Both the position numbers and the translations under genes were made by a program. This document shows, piece after piece, positions 35,221 to 50,400 of a stretch of DNA of 64,000 nt. A model generated the notes under the pieces. That model searched no databases. It was given only the letters and a program-made list of their open reading frames with translations, and had not been told where the DNA came from. Origin of the DNA: Rachycentron canadum (Eukaryota > Chordata > Actinopteri > Carangiformes > Rachycentridae). The stretch lies in contig CM076654.1 of assembly GCA_038496675.1 (NCBI GenBank), positions 8,087,677 through 8,151,676 of the forward strand. Direction: 5' to 3'. Position 1 is the stretch's first letter. The number at the start of each line of letters is the position of its first letter.

Positions 35221-36680
35221 TACTTCTGGTTTACGACTTTCAAAATAAAAGTGTGCAGTTGACGTAAAACAAGTGTATAATGACAAAAACTATAAACAAA
35301 CAATAATATTAACAACAACAATAATAATATGAGCCCCATGCATCATGGATTCTGTGCCACAAAGGATACTCATTTTGACACTAACATGGCTGTACTCAAT
35401 GTTTTTATCAGTAGCTCAAACTGAAAAATGTAAACATTATATTTTCTCTTTAAATAACATCAAACTCAAGTTCATATAAAATTATATCCATACTCTAAGA
35501 GATACATTTTAGCTATTTCACTGTTGTTCATCTCAGTTAACTCTGTATGAACACCGCAGAAAAGTTGGTAAGGGGCTTTTTTGATAATACTTGAAAAAAT
35601 AATCAACTTCCTGTTAATGTTGCTTTCATTGTATCTTGTGAAGAGTGTTGAGACAGGGAAGTTATATGAAGGATGGTTACAGTGGCAAATTTGTTACAAA
35701 TATTACAATATAATAATGCTCAGTATGAATCAGTTATTATCACCACATTTTGGCATAATCAGTTTCATTTTTAATATTCAGTCATTTATTATTTTACTGT
35801 ACAACTTGAAACCCTGTGCTCTTGTAGTGAAGGATGATTTAACCTATTTTTTATTCCCGTTTGTGCTCTAATTATTAAATATCCGATTTTCCATGTATAA
35901 TATTAATAACTTCACAAAAACAGAGTATGTTGAGTTTGAGAGCTTGAATAATTGGGACTTCTATTGTGCTTTATAAACCGGAAGTGGTTGTGCAGTTGAT
36001 TTTATCTGCCTTGACGAGTGAATGCGAGAAGCCACGTCACATTAGAGGAAAAAAAAAAACCTATTTAATAGAAATACATGAAAATCTGTTTTCAAGTTCC
36101 CTAATCCCATAATGTTACAGATTTACTTTAGGTTGCTTTATTTCAAATATGTAAGTGTCCTGAAACTATAAGAGACTTCACATTATTAATGGTATTAATG
36201 CACTTTCCTTTTACACTTTTAGACAAATTCCTCACCATTAACACATTAAATCATGTGAATTTATCCTGAATCAAAATTATTTGAAATTATTTCACTGCTA
36301 TAACTAATGATTATTTTCATTTTATCCATTAATGACTTTGCCTATAAAATGCTGGAAAATAATGAAGGGTGTCTGCAACAACTGACCATATCATCATGAG
36401 AGGCTTTAACCAGAATAATGTCTAAAATGGTGAAATATTTATGAGACTAGTTGCTGATTAAGTCATTCAACTAATTAGCCAATTGAAGGAGCTCTGATTT
36501 ATTTGTTATTATTACTAGGTTTTTCTCAGCTTGATAAATATATGGTAAAAATCTGTTTAGTACTACCACAGCAATGTTAATCTATACCTGTTTCAGTGTT
36601 TTCTCCAAATTATCAAATTGTAAATAAATAAGAAATAAAATGACATACAGTGAGTGTGTTTCACTGAGACAGAGTACAGC
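35221..36680. other. Spacer between plpp5 and nsd3, no gene
   Basis: AT-rich sequence. The 96-codon plus-strand frame at 35581-35871 is hydrophobic by composition and has no family resemblance. A decayed dispersed-repeat copy lies at about 36290-36500. Confidence 0.6.
36290..36500. repeat. Copy of dispersed AT-rich repeat
   Basis: Contains ACTAATGATTATTTTCATTT, TATAAAATGCTGGAAAATAA and TGCTGATTAAGTCATTCAAC. These are decayed forms of the ends and middle of the percomorph repeat also found at about 6410-6560 and 25570-25785. Confidence 0.5.
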
Positions 36681-39600
36681 TTTATTAAAGTCAAACTTCA
36701 GGCATGACTGAACTCTTCAAACTCAACTTTAGAATGAAAAAGGACAGAATCAATATTCTCAAATAAAAAGACAGTCATGTACAAAAAGAGTGTCGTCTCA
36801 ACAGTCACACACACTTAGAAGCAGAATTGTACAAGCAAAAAGAGCACGCCACAGTAACATGATTCTATGCAAGTTCAATGCAAACTATTTACAAGTTCTT
36901 CAACAATATGCAGTATGCAGTAACACAGGCTGAACAGTAATCAACATGGTATTTTGTGTTCATCCACGTTTTACTTGAAGCAACACCACGAGAGATAGAT
37001 ATGACCCCAGTTAGAGTTACTGTAAGCAATTTTACTACAAGTAAAAAGATGATGAGTGCTTTAAGAAGGTGAATTTATTTATTTATTCCAACACTATTTC
37101 TCCTCTGACAGCACGTCAGTTAAAAAACTTAATGACAGTCGGCGACATTGCACAAAAACCAAAAGACGTCACAGTGGACAGAAATATACCCTTTGACAGG
37201 AGGTGAGGCAGGGTTGGAGGAGGGGTTCATCCTAAATTGTATATTTAAAAAAAAAAAAATTAGCAAATTCCTTAGACACTTAGAAAAAAATCCTCCTCAG
37301 ATGTATTTAAGGGTCACTTAAATGAGAACAAACATGCTGTCGTCTCAAAATTAAAATGTGGGCACAATACTGAGAGTAAACCAACAAAACACATACATCA
37401 GATAATATTTTAAGTGAATGAAGCGATGCACGCTGGGACACTTCGATTAGGCGTTTGTAATACTGCTGCTGTATCAGCTGAGGAGGGCAGAAGGACAAAC
37501 TGGCACAAAGTAATTTATGACCATGCGATCTGCAGTTGCAAAAAACAAACAAAAAAAAAAACTAAACTAAAAATAAAAGGCTGTTCGGTTCTATAGAATC
37601 TATGTGCAGTTTTTTTTTTGTTAAAAAAAAGGAACACATCAGCATTAAAATTAGGCATAAAGACCAACTGATTACAAAAGTGGCTCGAACCAGTGTCTAA
37701 TGTTGGAAGCATGCATTTCAGCTGAACAAGTCACCCTGAAAAGACAAGGAAGAAAAAAAAAAGAAAAAAGGCTTTAAGACCAGTTTTGTCATCACAACTT
37801 ATTAGTCAGACTTTTTTTTTCTGAATTCACAAACACAAGAGTCAAGGATGCCTGCAGTCTGATAAACACACATATGAATCCTATGTAAAAAAAAAAAAAA
37901 AAAAAAAAAAAAATAATAATAATAATAAATTAAAATTCAAGTTTAGACACACAGACCATTGAGTATGCAAATAAAAAAATATCTTAATTATGCACCTACC
38001 TGATAAAGAATAATGAATCAATAAAAATAGTTTTAGAGTTTGGCAAGATTTGGGAGCAGGAAAGCTGCAAAGAAATCAGCAAGCTTAGTCTTTTGTCAGG
38101 GACATATAAAAAAGGCTGGGCAAAGGCTTTATGAAAGGGTTAAAGATTATAGAAAGAAAAAAGAAGAGGAGCAGCAGAAAAGTCAGAAAATGTAACGTGT
38201 AATGTACAAAGGCATTAAGGAAACAGAGAAAGAAGCCAAAGTCTTTGTAAGTCCAAGCCCTTTTCTGCCTTCTTTGTGTCTGTATTTGTGCACTTACGTC
38301 TCGCTCTACTCGAAAATACTAATTGGCTATTTGTAACTTTACCTCAGTGTTTGACTTCACTGTGCAGAACGATGAGTCTGGACAGTGGAAGGATTTTTAA
38401 AAAAAAAAACAAATCTGCTGAAGGTTGATTTTGAAACGTGAACGAACAGGATGATTTTGTGACATCACAAGAAGTTTGGAGGTCAAATATGTATTTTTAC
38501 ACAAACCACTTGTGGACATTTAAAAGCGCACATAATTTCTTTTGAAGAATATTTGCATATTTATACATTCTCCATTTGTCAATGGGAGCTAAGGAGTAAA
38601 TGTACTTTAATTATTTTCAACAGCGTAACTGAACATGTCCAGAATTTTTTTTCTTCTTACTTTTCTGCATTCAATGGCTCCCCTTCCTCTTTGTCTTTCT
38701 TAGGCTTTTGGCCTTATGATGTATAGTCAGCTGCCAGTTTATTAGGTACAACTAGTTAAATCTAATGAGCCTAGTTCAACAGCCCTGTAATTATCATTAT
38801 GGAGGATGTAGTTGGTGCTGCTGGTGCATTGTATTGCATTAGAGCGGTGTCCCTGTTATTAGTGTGTCATTGGTGTAAATGGGAATAAAAGACACACCTG
38901 TCAATATAACATAATGCATTCACAAACTACAGCCCTCAAAATGATCACGATGGTGACTCCACGCCTGTCAAAAAAAGTTTCAACAAAATCAGAACCTTAT
39001 GACCTTTATTCTAAGCCCTGTTGTATTACACTGTTCATTAACTAGGTGTGTCTAATTAACTGATCAGCCGACTGTTTACTACATGTATTCAAAGTGACCC
39101 AAAAACTGAAATTATTTGGAAACATTGGCACCGTTTCACCCTGTGGCATGGCTTTTATCACCAAGCACCATGGGATGCTTAAAAAAAGGAAATAAAATAA
39201 ACAAAACACACAAACATGTTACCAGGGAAAAATCACAAGCAAACTGCTGAGGCATCATTACAGAAAAGCTTCCTCCTGTGATGATCACTTGAGTCCAGGC
39301 TAAAACAGCACAAAAACTGATTTGAAACGGAAACTTTACATTCCAATATTGAACTGCTTCACACTGCTTTTAACACCAATTACAGTGAGTCACGATACAG
39401 GTCGATGAGCAGCAGCTGTTACCAAATGTGGAATCATTACACCAAATGTAAAAAACCTAATATATGCAATGACTAGATACAGATATAATATGTAAAACTC
39501 CCCATGTTTTTTAAATTGTCTATTTCACTTACAACGCTGTGGAGAGGGAGACAAATTACTGTACTGGTGTTTGAAAAAGAAATTGGTATAAAATGTGGTG

Positions 39601-41428
39601 CAATAAATACAAAAAAATTGGATTTGACAGATGAGTGATTAAAAACACTGTACAGAAGTTTGTTTTTGTACATTATACTGGACTGGACTGTTGTTATACC
39701 ATTATGTCTTTATATAAAGCCCAGCCTTGAGGATGTTCTCCAGGTGGAAAATGAAGACGTGCCGCTCGAGGGCACCGAGGACTTTTTTGTACGAAGCCAG
39801 GCTGGCAGTCTTTTCTACTTGTGCCAAAAAACAAAAAAACAAAGAAAAGAAAACCCAACAGCTTCTAGGCCACTTTCCTCAAAAAACCACGCAGAGCACT
39901 CACCACGTTTCTGACCGAGGAGAAAAAAAAAGTTACAACACAGTTTAAATTCCGACGTTACTACAAGAAGAAGAGGTATCCATTTTGAAACACTTGTCAT
40001 ATGTTCTTTTAATATACTTTTCTGTATATGTATGACCTAGCTAAATTGTGTCGCGACAAGCCGTGTGAAAGTGCTTTTCAGAAAAGTTTGGCAAAACAAC
40101 AAAACGGAAGAAAAAAATGAAAATTAGAAAAAGAAAAAGGAAAAAAAAAAAAAAAAAAAAGCATCAAAGCGGTCACAGTACGCAACGTTACTGAAACGGA
40201 CTGCATCTGGGCAGTAGTTCCTACAGCCAGAATCAAACTTAAGGCTGGTTAACAATACTTTAAGACAGCACCAGTGATCACAAGCTGGGCTCCTCCATCC
40301 ACAATACAAATTACAGTAACTGTACGGAGGAAATGTGAACAGAACTTTTATCGAAAAAGAAAATAAAAAGGATCTGTCTTGTTTAAAAAAGCGTTTCCTT
40401 CTTCCAGGAACAACCAGAGAGGCAAGGCTCCGTCCCTCCTGATCTTTAAGTACTTTACAATATTATGAGCCAATTATGTACACAATGGCAAGTGAGACTG
40501 GCAATATGAAAATCACAAGTACTTCTGTAATGTCATACCATTACACTATATACCATTATATTTCACCTTAATAGGACTATTTTCACAAGGAGGTCTGCGT
40601 AATGCTTAACACCTAAACAAACAAACATAATACACCACTCACCAAGATGAAGTGAGAGAATCTGTCTGTAAACATTAACAAACATAGATACTGTATATAA
40701 TTATATTCATCTATACCCATAAGTATATTAAAACCATGTTTAAGGAATGTTGGAATGTAGTGTGATCCTGAAAAAATTGCACAAAATCGGTCATTCTCCT
40801 CCGTCCTTTTCTCCAAGAGGCAGAAGAGATAAATACGATGACAGATCATGTCACGAGTGATGGAGGAAGGCTGGCTTGTTTCCATGAAGCCGTCCTGTGT
40901 TTGAGATGCTGACCACAGCTTACAGCAGGTAAACAAGGAGAGGAGCAGCGTGGTGGTGGAGAGGTTCAGCCTTACATCTCCTCCTCCTCTTCGCTACCTC
41001 TCCCTCCACCTCACTCAATGAGTTCTTCAAAGTGCCGGTAACTGACGATGTGACAACACTTAAAATTTCCACAGCTGCAAAAATAGAAATTAAAAAAAAA
41101 GAAAAGAAAAAAAGAAAGCTAATGAGGTGGTGGTCTGGGCCCTCCGACGGGCGCAGGCGAGCTGTAGAGAGTGTTAGTGATGATGTTTTATGGCAAGAGA
41201 AGGGAGAATGACGCACAATGATGCCCGGTCACTTCCCGTGCCGTCACTCAGTCGCTCTGCGGTGTTTCATCGGTGTGTATCTCGGCTCTGACTAGCAGCC
41301 ATCGCACTGGTCAAAAAGCACTGTATTCCCTTTTGTAGTGCACTGCTTCAGGTCAGAGGTGAATCGGAGCCCAAGAGGCCAACAGGAGCGCATGTTACAG
41401 GGAATGAGGTATTGAGGGAGCTGAGGCG
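36681..41428 (-). other. nsd3 3' untranslated region (long)
   Basis: No other gene is visible between the nsd3 stop (41429) and an AATAAA on the minus strand at 36681-36686 (TTTATT on plus), a plausible distal poly(A) signal. Many A and T runs (37885-37911, 40141-40160) and a 349-bp inverted-repeat element at 38725-39073 are inside. Human NSD3 also has a long 3' end, but an earlier poly(A) site here is possible. Confidence 0.4.
38725..39073. mobile_element. Non-autonomous DNA element with about 38-bp terminal inverted repeats
   Basis: The left end AGTCAGCTGCCAGTTTATTA and the reverse of the right end AGTCGGCTGATCAGTTAATT pair over about 38 bases, continuing into GG(T/A)ACACCTAGTTAA-like sequence, with about eight differences. 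The CAGTTTATTAGGTACACCTA-type end is familiar from many fish genomes. There is no open reading frame and no clear target duplication. The superfamily is unassigned. Confidence 0.6.
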
Positions 41429-44400
41429 TCACTCTGCTGCTTGCTGACCAGGTTCAGGCTCCGGCTCCTCTTTGACTCTAACGGGGCTTAGGGTGGAGCG
41501 CCGCGGCTGATTCGAGCTGGAGTTGGAGCCCAGGGGACTGAGGGGGTTGTGACTGGAGCAACAGGGGCGCTCTTCGAGGGAGGAGGTGGTGAGTGCCCCC
41601 GCCTCATGATCCCCGCAGAACGAGCGAGGGCAGAAGTCACAGAAAGAGGAGGCTGGGGCGCCACAGATGCTGCAGTCATGCCACGGACATTCCCAACGTC
41701 CTACAGAGAGGAAAAGAGGCGATTAGGGAAATATTTAGAGTGATTCCCCACCACATGTAGTAATAGATCCTGACCAATCAGTACGTCAGGCTCAATACTG
41801 TAACATACATCTGCGTCATCCCACAATATGAAACATATTTACACACACACTCATTTTATCATTACCGTATGGTGGCTTTGTGAGGTTGAGACACAGCAGG
41901 TGGTACGCTTTTGGACAGTCCTTCCTGTCACACATGACCAGTTCCCCTCCTTCTCCACAGCAAAAACAGAAGTACTCGTGTGTGTGTTTGCCCTCTGGCC
42001 TCAGCTTTCGTTTCTTCTGCTTTAGCTTGGCGTTCCTGGCTTTCTCCTCCTTCTCCATCACCACGGCACTCTGGAGGAAACATTACAGAAAGACAAAATG
42101 TTCATCAAGCACAGCTTCTGAGCCAGGATTGTTTTCAGCTTCCAGATTGCACGAGTGGATTCAGAGTTCTGAGAGATAAATGTCCTCACCATTGGCTGCA
42201 CCCCGAGGAAACCAGAGCAGTTGTCTGATCCACAGTGACAGGACGTTCTCCTATTGCCCACACAGTGCAAGTTGTAGTTGAACGTCAGCTCTGTGCCTGC
42301 AGGAAAACCGGGGACAAAACTCACATCACGTGGATTGTCAAGCCTGGTCTGAGTGCATGTAACATCTATGCATTACTGTAACCGAATATAAGTGAGCGTG
42401 TCGTGTTTCCACGTGAACTCACCAGCCTCGATGTCACACAGGGCAAAGAGTCCGATGCGAACGTCTCCGTTTACCGTCCACTTCTGGGTTTCACAGTTCG
42501 GGTTGCAGCTGTGGTTCATAAACCGGGACGAGTTTCCTTTTGGGCCGGCATCTATCACACGATCCTATGAGGTGAGACGAATGTTAGGACACCCTGAGGT
42601 TTGAGAAGTGCTTGGAGGCCTCCCCTCTGAGCAGTGTTTCAGTGTTTATCAGTGTCACTGATGTTACCTTGGTGAGAGTGAGCATGTAGAAATTGGTCAC
42701 ATGATTTTCATGGGCGCGTTTGATACGTTGCTGGCACTCCTCTGAGTCTATGACCTCTCCCACATACTCTGTCACAAAGTCACCCTGAAGAAAACAACAA
42801 ACATCCCATTCATTGTTATAGGCATCACAACCCCCAGACACTTGTTTAAAAAGATTCCCAGAATTAATATCAAGGACAATTTAACAGGATCAGAGATCAT
42901 TTCCCACTTTAAATACAAAAAGCTGCAGTAAACTTCTGTGCATTGATATGATTAAAAACTGTATGTGAAGCCCAGAGCGAGTTTATTATATGTCATTTAT
43001 CCCTGCTTCTCCTGTCTAATAACAGGGGGAAAAAAGAACAGAAATATCATCATTATTATCATTAGAAAAAATGTTTTTGGGATTGACATTTTGATTCTTG
43101 GTCCAGCTGTCCTTAAGATGTTTTTTTTTTTTTTTTTTAATTTTTTAAATTTGATTCCACATGAACCTTCAATCCTAGTGTTTCCAATCCAACGCCTTGA
43201 AGAAAATCTTGACCTCAAAACATGTGGCAAGAAGCACAAGATGACCAATCTGAGGATCCTGATTTCAATAGGACTTTGTATAGCAGTGTTTGGCTCAAAG
43301 GGTCAGAGTGCAGCACTGGCTTAGCAGAGCTGATGGTGATTTTTAACACGTAGTTGATGTAAAATTTAATTTTCAAATTTATGTTCTGTATATACAGTTA
43401 TATTACATTTGGCTTAGGAAAACAAAGTTATTCATTTAGGGTTGGTTTAGTTCATATTTTATAGCTGATGCAAGGGATTAACAAGAGTCCTGTTGAGGGT
43501 ACATCTGGCATAGGGTTTGATTTGTACCTCTGGGCTGGATTTCACCAGAGAAGCTCACCTCTGCTGTACTAGACACGTGTTGTATACGATCATGCTGAGT
43601 CATGCTATTTGTTCCCCACAGTGTTTACATACTCCCATTTATTTAACTTTACTTATTTAGAGAACTAGAGTTACATCCAGGTAAGGAAGAGCTTTATTTT
43701 GCAGTGTTTTGTTACTGAGTAAGAAACTACTGCCATGGAACTGCTGTGTTTACGTTCATTCATGTAACTGAAGCAGAGAAATCTATTTAGAGTCTTTCTC
43801 CAACTTTCTTAGTGTTGTTTTTACTCTCAGGCAAATTCCACCAGCATCACAAACATCAACAACGTAACCCAAATGTGTAATTACATGTTTGAGTAGGTGC
43901 ACGTCAGCTACAGCACTGCCTACACAAGTAGCTGCTGTAGACACACCAGAGTCCCTTAGCAGAGAAGTATAAATCCATCTTTACAGTGACATGTTGATGC
44001 TGGACATTTGAGTACGACACACACCTTCCTGAGAGGCTGGCTGGTCCTCAGGCCCCAGCCACGGCCGTCTGTCTTTATCACTTCTGTCTCTGCATACAGC
44101 CGCTTGGAGAAACACTGGTTCTCACAGCTGTCACCTGCAGGACACACCTGACAACAACAACATGAAAGTAGTAAGTTAAAAGGTGCAATATTGGTCAAGA
44201 AATTAGCTGAATAAACAATATCAACTATGCACACAGACCTGTGGATGACACTCATACTGCAGCATGCGGTTGAGACACTGGGAGTCAAGGCTGCAAGGGT
44301 GCTCATCCGTTGGTCTGCAGTTGCATCGTGGGATTTCTGACAAATCAGCTACGTGCACCTGCACTTTCCCCACTGGTTTGTTGGACTGGCACAATAAATC

Positions 44401-47400
44401 ACACCCATAGCATAAGTAAAACACGGAGGACTTACCAAATATAACTTCAACCTATACAGTTTTTGGGTCATTTATCTTATGTGAAATTCTTATGTTACAT
44501 TACCTTGATAAATTTGTAGGGTGGAGGTTTGCGGGAGTTGCGTTCTTGCTCTAGAGCCTCCCTGCTTTCCCTCTGCGCCTTTAGCTCCTGAAACCGCCGG
44601 GCCGCTTCTTCCAGAGCTAAAATACACCAAAAATATCTCAGAAATGCATCTTTCCTACAGTTTAACAGGATGAAATCACAACTGATTTGTCTTATAGTAA
44701 TAGAAAACTTTCTTGGGGAAAAAAAAAAATTACCTTTTTTGAAGGTTTTGTTGATGTTGATCTGACCCGTGACAAAGTTCTTGTCATTCTCCACGTAGGG
44801 GAAGACACGGCCTTGGTTGATCCAGTAGTAGTCATGGGAGCCAAAGAAGAAGACAGGGAAGTCACCAATATCGTGGCGAAGGCTCTGAATGTTTGATGGG
44901 ACCAGGCGAGGGTTGCAGATCTCCGCTGGCCACCACCTGCAGGGTAACAAAAAGGTAAGAAGATGAGAGAAAAATCAGAACAGAGGAAGAGTGTATGTAG
45001 AATAACCTTAACTGTAAAAAATTTACATGAGGGTCCAAACTACTAAGATTTACTTTTTTTTTTTTTTTTTTTTGCAATCTAATCCTATCAGCTTGACAAT
45101 TTGAGCTTCTCAAGCTCCTGCAAAATCACAAATCAGAGGTTATGTCTGTTGAACAATGTCCAATGAGACATAACTTGTGTTACATTACCACGTATTAATC
45201 TAGTATCCTGCCAGGCATTAATACAGAAGAAAATAGTCAGTGTGAGACAGGAAAACACCTCTATTGCTCAGTATTTCCTGAATAGCTGCATCTATTATAT
45301 CACACTGCATCTGGGTTAAGTGTAAAGTGAAAAGCAAATTTGTTCACTGAGCTTAAAGGATAAGACAAGTGATATTCTATACTTTTGTTAACACTAATGC
45401 TATGAAAAGACCAAAACCAACAATAGATTAGTCTGTCCCCAGCCTGTCTGTGCTTCTCAGCCAAAAGCCCACTTGTTTCTATTGACATATTCTTAAAAAT
45501 TGGTCACAAACTTAAAGCTACACTTTTAAAAAAGACTACATACTTTTCTAATACATCTGTGCTATAGCCTTTTCAGCAGTTAGTTGAATTGTTCATTCAG
45601 CATGACAAAAATTAATTTGCTTTGGACTATTTTCAGTGGTGGATTAATCCTTACTTGGTGCTCTAGTGAGAGCCCATGTTCATTGTAATGAAGGGTCCTG
45701 TCACGTAGTGCAACAGTGAAGTGTTGTCCAATATTTTTTGGACAACAATGAAGCTCTATGGAATAAGCTAAACAGACTGATCAATTCATTGATAGTTCTG
45801 TCACAGGTTTTTTTTTTAATCAAATAAGAAAAACAGAATATCACCACACGTATCCTTTAAAACTGACAGTTACACAACCCTCTGCAGTCTATAATCACTG
45901 CTCTCTACATACCTGTAGTTGCCCAATTTGACCCAGACAATTTGTTTGTAGTGCGGTTTCTTCCCTGCCCTGCAATCACTGCAGGACCACGCGCCTTCCG
46001 GCATCTCCATCTCCAAACACTCCGGGTGGAAGGAAGCTGGGCATGAGTCGCAGCACAGCAACTTGCCTCCTACATTTGTATGGATGTAAACATGTATGCA
46101 TGTGTGTGTGTGCATGTGTGCGTGTGTGTGTGTGTATGTATGTGTGTGCATGCATTGTGGGAAATGGGTATGCAAAGAGAGGAGGAGTGTATGATTAGGT
46201 GATGCACCTTAAAACCTGGACAAACTCTGAATCTCATTTGCAGACAAGCCTAAAAAAAAGTATTAATACTAAACTGAAGCTGAGGAGCAAAACAATCAAT
46301 ACAGCATCAAGTTGTGGGTTTTCAACATTGTGAGTTATCAAAAAATCCCTGGGAGAAACATTACTTTTATTTAATGCTACCAGAATAAGGTTTGACCTTT
46401 ATTCTGAAATGAAAAACTAAGCCCAGGATCGTTTTTGCTTGGGTCAGGGCTCCTCTCCATACAGCATGAAAAGGAAAATGGTTGAAAAGCCCTGGATGTG
46501 ATTCTCATGTTGCTTACAACTTTTACTACAGCAGTCACAGCATGTCTGGCAATCAGATTCAGAGTACTGTACCAAGACCAGTCTACGGGAAACACATGCG
46601 GCAGCACAGGAATAAAATCAGCCAGCGAGTTAACAACAAATCAGTGTTATACTCAAGTAACAAATTACTGGCAAAAAGCAGGCATGCAGTCCTGCCAGTA
46701 AAGCAAACTTTTCCCATCACACATATCACATCCTGCACAGACCAGCTTGCATGGAATCATGTACTTTTATAATATTATTAAATGTTTCTTTTTCTTTGAA
46801 GAAATGTGGTACAACCATCACAACTTTGAAGAGTAATTTAACAAATCTAGTCCTGATTAGAATTATGTTCCATCCAAGGCAGGTCAAAGCTCAAGAAAAT
46901 GAGGTAAGCCAAAATTTCATTTCATCTGAAAGTTTCAGTCAAAAATAAAACGGAGTTGCAGTCAGCATAAAGAGGTGAGGCTGAACAAGGCCTTTCAAAT
47001 CAAAAACAAGCCCAGAGTGCTGAAGCAGAGAAGTGCACCTCCAGCAGCGATAAGCTCCACAAGCCACAGACAGAACCTGAGCTAGTCCAGAGCATCCGCC
47101 ATCAGGGGTTTAACTACTGGAGGTTTAATGATCAATTACATTTTCCCAGCAGGGAAATTTTACTCATTCAAATGTAAAAGAACATTTAATATTATCTTGT
47201 TTATAGCTGCTTTATTGCAAAGACATATATTCAGATTGACTGTTCATGCACAGCTGAACCAAATCTCACAATGGGCCTCGTGCAAGAACCACTCTTATGA
47301 TGAACAGATGTGTTCAATAGGAAACACGGGGGTGGGGGGTGGGGGTCCCGAGAACTTGTCGCTGACACCAGTTTCCTTGTAATCACAACTTTTTCTTGGA

Positions 47401-50400
47401 CACAAATGTTCACAAGTTGTTTAGATTTGTACAAGTTGTGTATAAATGTTCTGTTGTTTTCCACAGGAAGGAAAAAATTTTGTTTTACTTTCAGAATCAA
47501 AATGTCATTGTGTTTTTTTTTTTTTTTAAATGTTTTTTTAAGAACATCCTCTGCTATACCAGCAGCATAAAATTACCTAAATAACATCTAAGTCTTTAAC
47601 TGCCTGCCATCTGAAGCACCATGGACCACTTTGCTTTGGCAACATATTTAAGAACACCTGACATGATGTCAAACTACTTCTTGGCCTTGGTAGCAGATTA
47701 ACAGAGTTCAGAACAGACTTCTGAACTTGAGGTTCACTTCCAATGCCTCGTCACATCAGACACCAACAGAGACAGGGGTCATATGATCACCTCTTGTCAT
47801 GTGACCCAGGTCCTGTACTTAGACTATGTGATGACTCCTGGTCAACATCTACCTGTTGAAGAAGACCATTGCCGCTGAAAGTTCTGGGAAAATCTCAGTA
47901 AGGAAATCTTCACATCACATCACTGGCAGCTGTGTTGATATAACCTCTACTGAAACTGCACACAATTTGTCTGCCGATTTCCAACAGCAGGACTTGGAAG
48001 CTTTGCTTTTCACTCTCTAATCAAAGTTGCCTTGTGCAGTGGTTTGCGGGCATCAGTTATGCTAGTGATGATGCAGTGAATGGGTGATATTAAACAGGCC
48101 TTTTTCACAGCACACATTTTAACCTGTCACAGCAGGAAATACATAGGTGTTTCTAATAATATTACAAATGGCTCTGGGCACTTCTCAATTCCCTTAATTA
48201 CATCCACATTTCCCTCACTTGTGTCTTCTCCTTGAGTCTTAGTCCCTTCAACTGAAGACGCAAGGAAGAAGTGCAAGAAAATCATGAGAGGATAAAGTTA
48301 AGAAGGAAATATGATTTTAGGGAAAGAGACATCCTTTCCTCTGAGCTATGATCTCAGGCGATGTCTGCTCCTGATGACGTCAGCGTTCAGCTGAGTGTTT
48401 TGTGCAAAGGATGATCTGGTGACCTCACTCCCTTCAGATCCTTCTTAGCTTCTGGGATGTACCCATTTTTCTATTCAAGTGTCCCAGTAAGCCATGGCAG
48501 TATCACAGTGAGCCAGCATGCACAATACCAGGACCCTGCTTCAGTTAATTTTGTTATTTACACCTGTGCTTTTCCTGCTGTGACATGTCAAAGTGTCTGT
48601 CAGTTTACAACAAGTTCAGTTTGGCAAGTCCTTCTTCTAAAATGTGCCCCCCCAAAAGAAAAATAAAGAAATAAAAGAGGTTTGGGATGGGAATACAAAG
48701 ATGTTCTTGCATGAGGCCCACCATTATCTGTTAATGTGTTAGGGAACTTGGCTGAGGGGTTACTTTGCGCAACTCTGCATTTGAATTAACTGCATGTTTA
48801 ACCAGTTAATTAACTTTGCACCTCAAGGCTTTGAAATGAAAGATGCGCACAAAAGGGAAACTACATCAGAACGGGAGCAGGCACAACACAAACACAGACC
48901 AGAGGGACAATGGAGAAAGAGAAAAACTGTTCAGTTACCTTTCCCAACATTCTTTTTGGTAGCTGACGAAGGAGAGGGAATCATAGGTAATTTCAACTCA
49001 GCACGATTTGACTCAGTCAGAAGGTAGTGGGACTTATAGGCATATGAACTTAATATGGTGTCAGTAAGGTCTTGCACTAACAGCCCTACACAAGACACAC
49101 AGGAAGAGACGGGGGTGAGCCGCAGTCAAACTCGTAATTACCCAAATTCACAAAAAGAGAGAGAACATACACACACACGTGCACACATACACACAGTTAT
49201 AACACAAGAAAGTAACAAGTAAAACAAAGTTTGTCCCAACAGAAGGAGGCCAAACATTGCACTCAACTTATTGTTTAACAGACAACAGCAATTCTTAACT
49301 GACTGAAAGTCAATACCATCCAGGGCATTCATTTAAGTGGAGTGCAGTGTACAGCCTGGATCATTCTTCGTATTAGTATTGTGATGGAAAACAAACAACA
49401 TTTCACAGCACTGCTATTCATGAACAAAAATGCCAAACATGAAACATGTAATATTAAAGATAAAATATCCAAACTTAAAATGTTTGAAGGAAGTATGTGA
49501 GGTTTCTGTTTTCACTCATGAGATGTTACTGCAACTTTGACTGTATCAAAGAAAATGGTTATATTCCAATAAAAGATGAAAAATCTACAATAGTGGAGGG
49601 TGATCAGTTCCTGTTAATGTGAAGTGGAAGTAAAAAAACAACCCTATTCTTGTTGTTCGTCTTAATACTGAAGTTGGAGGCTGGTTGAAGCAAATGATCA
49701 CCAAGTGAGGTGAAATTAAAAGCTTCAGTGTTTGTCTGCTCCATGTGTTCAGGTTCACTGCTCATTCTCAGCTGTCAGGGAGGAAGGTTGTTAGTGCGTA
49801 CTGCTATGAGAGCTTACCTCTGGCACACAGGAAGCACCAGCCCACATTGACAGGGGAGGTGAGGAGGCCGTTCCTTTTGGCACTGCCGTGGCTGCTGCAG
49901 ATCATGATGTGATGGGTGAGGATGACACTACCCGCCGCCACACAGCTGTCTCCTGTGTGATAGGCCAACGGGCAGCGGATACAGCGCATCAGACGCCCTG
50001 GATGGGAAGCAGAGCAGAGGGAGAAATGACTCAGTGAGTCACTTCACAGTTTTTGCGAACTGTTCAGTCCATCACGTAGCTGTGATTCACTACAGCAAAC
50101 ACAGAGCTAAGAAAAAGTTCACTCCTTTCAGTCCAGATTTTACAATGAACTAGGTCAAATTCCTTTACGGGTTCCAGCTGTAATTAAAGAAAATAAGACC
50201 TGGTGATTTGTTTTGGTGGCTAATACAATCAAGACTGACATGGTTCAACATTGAACAGTCACACTTTATGGTAATGGTTCTCAATCTAGGGGTCACAAGA
50301 TAAATCTGGAGGGTTGTGAAATGTTTAATTTAGTAGAAAAGAACAGTTCTGCCACACAAATAAACAAATAATTCTTTCACTTTTTTTAACTTTCATGGAC

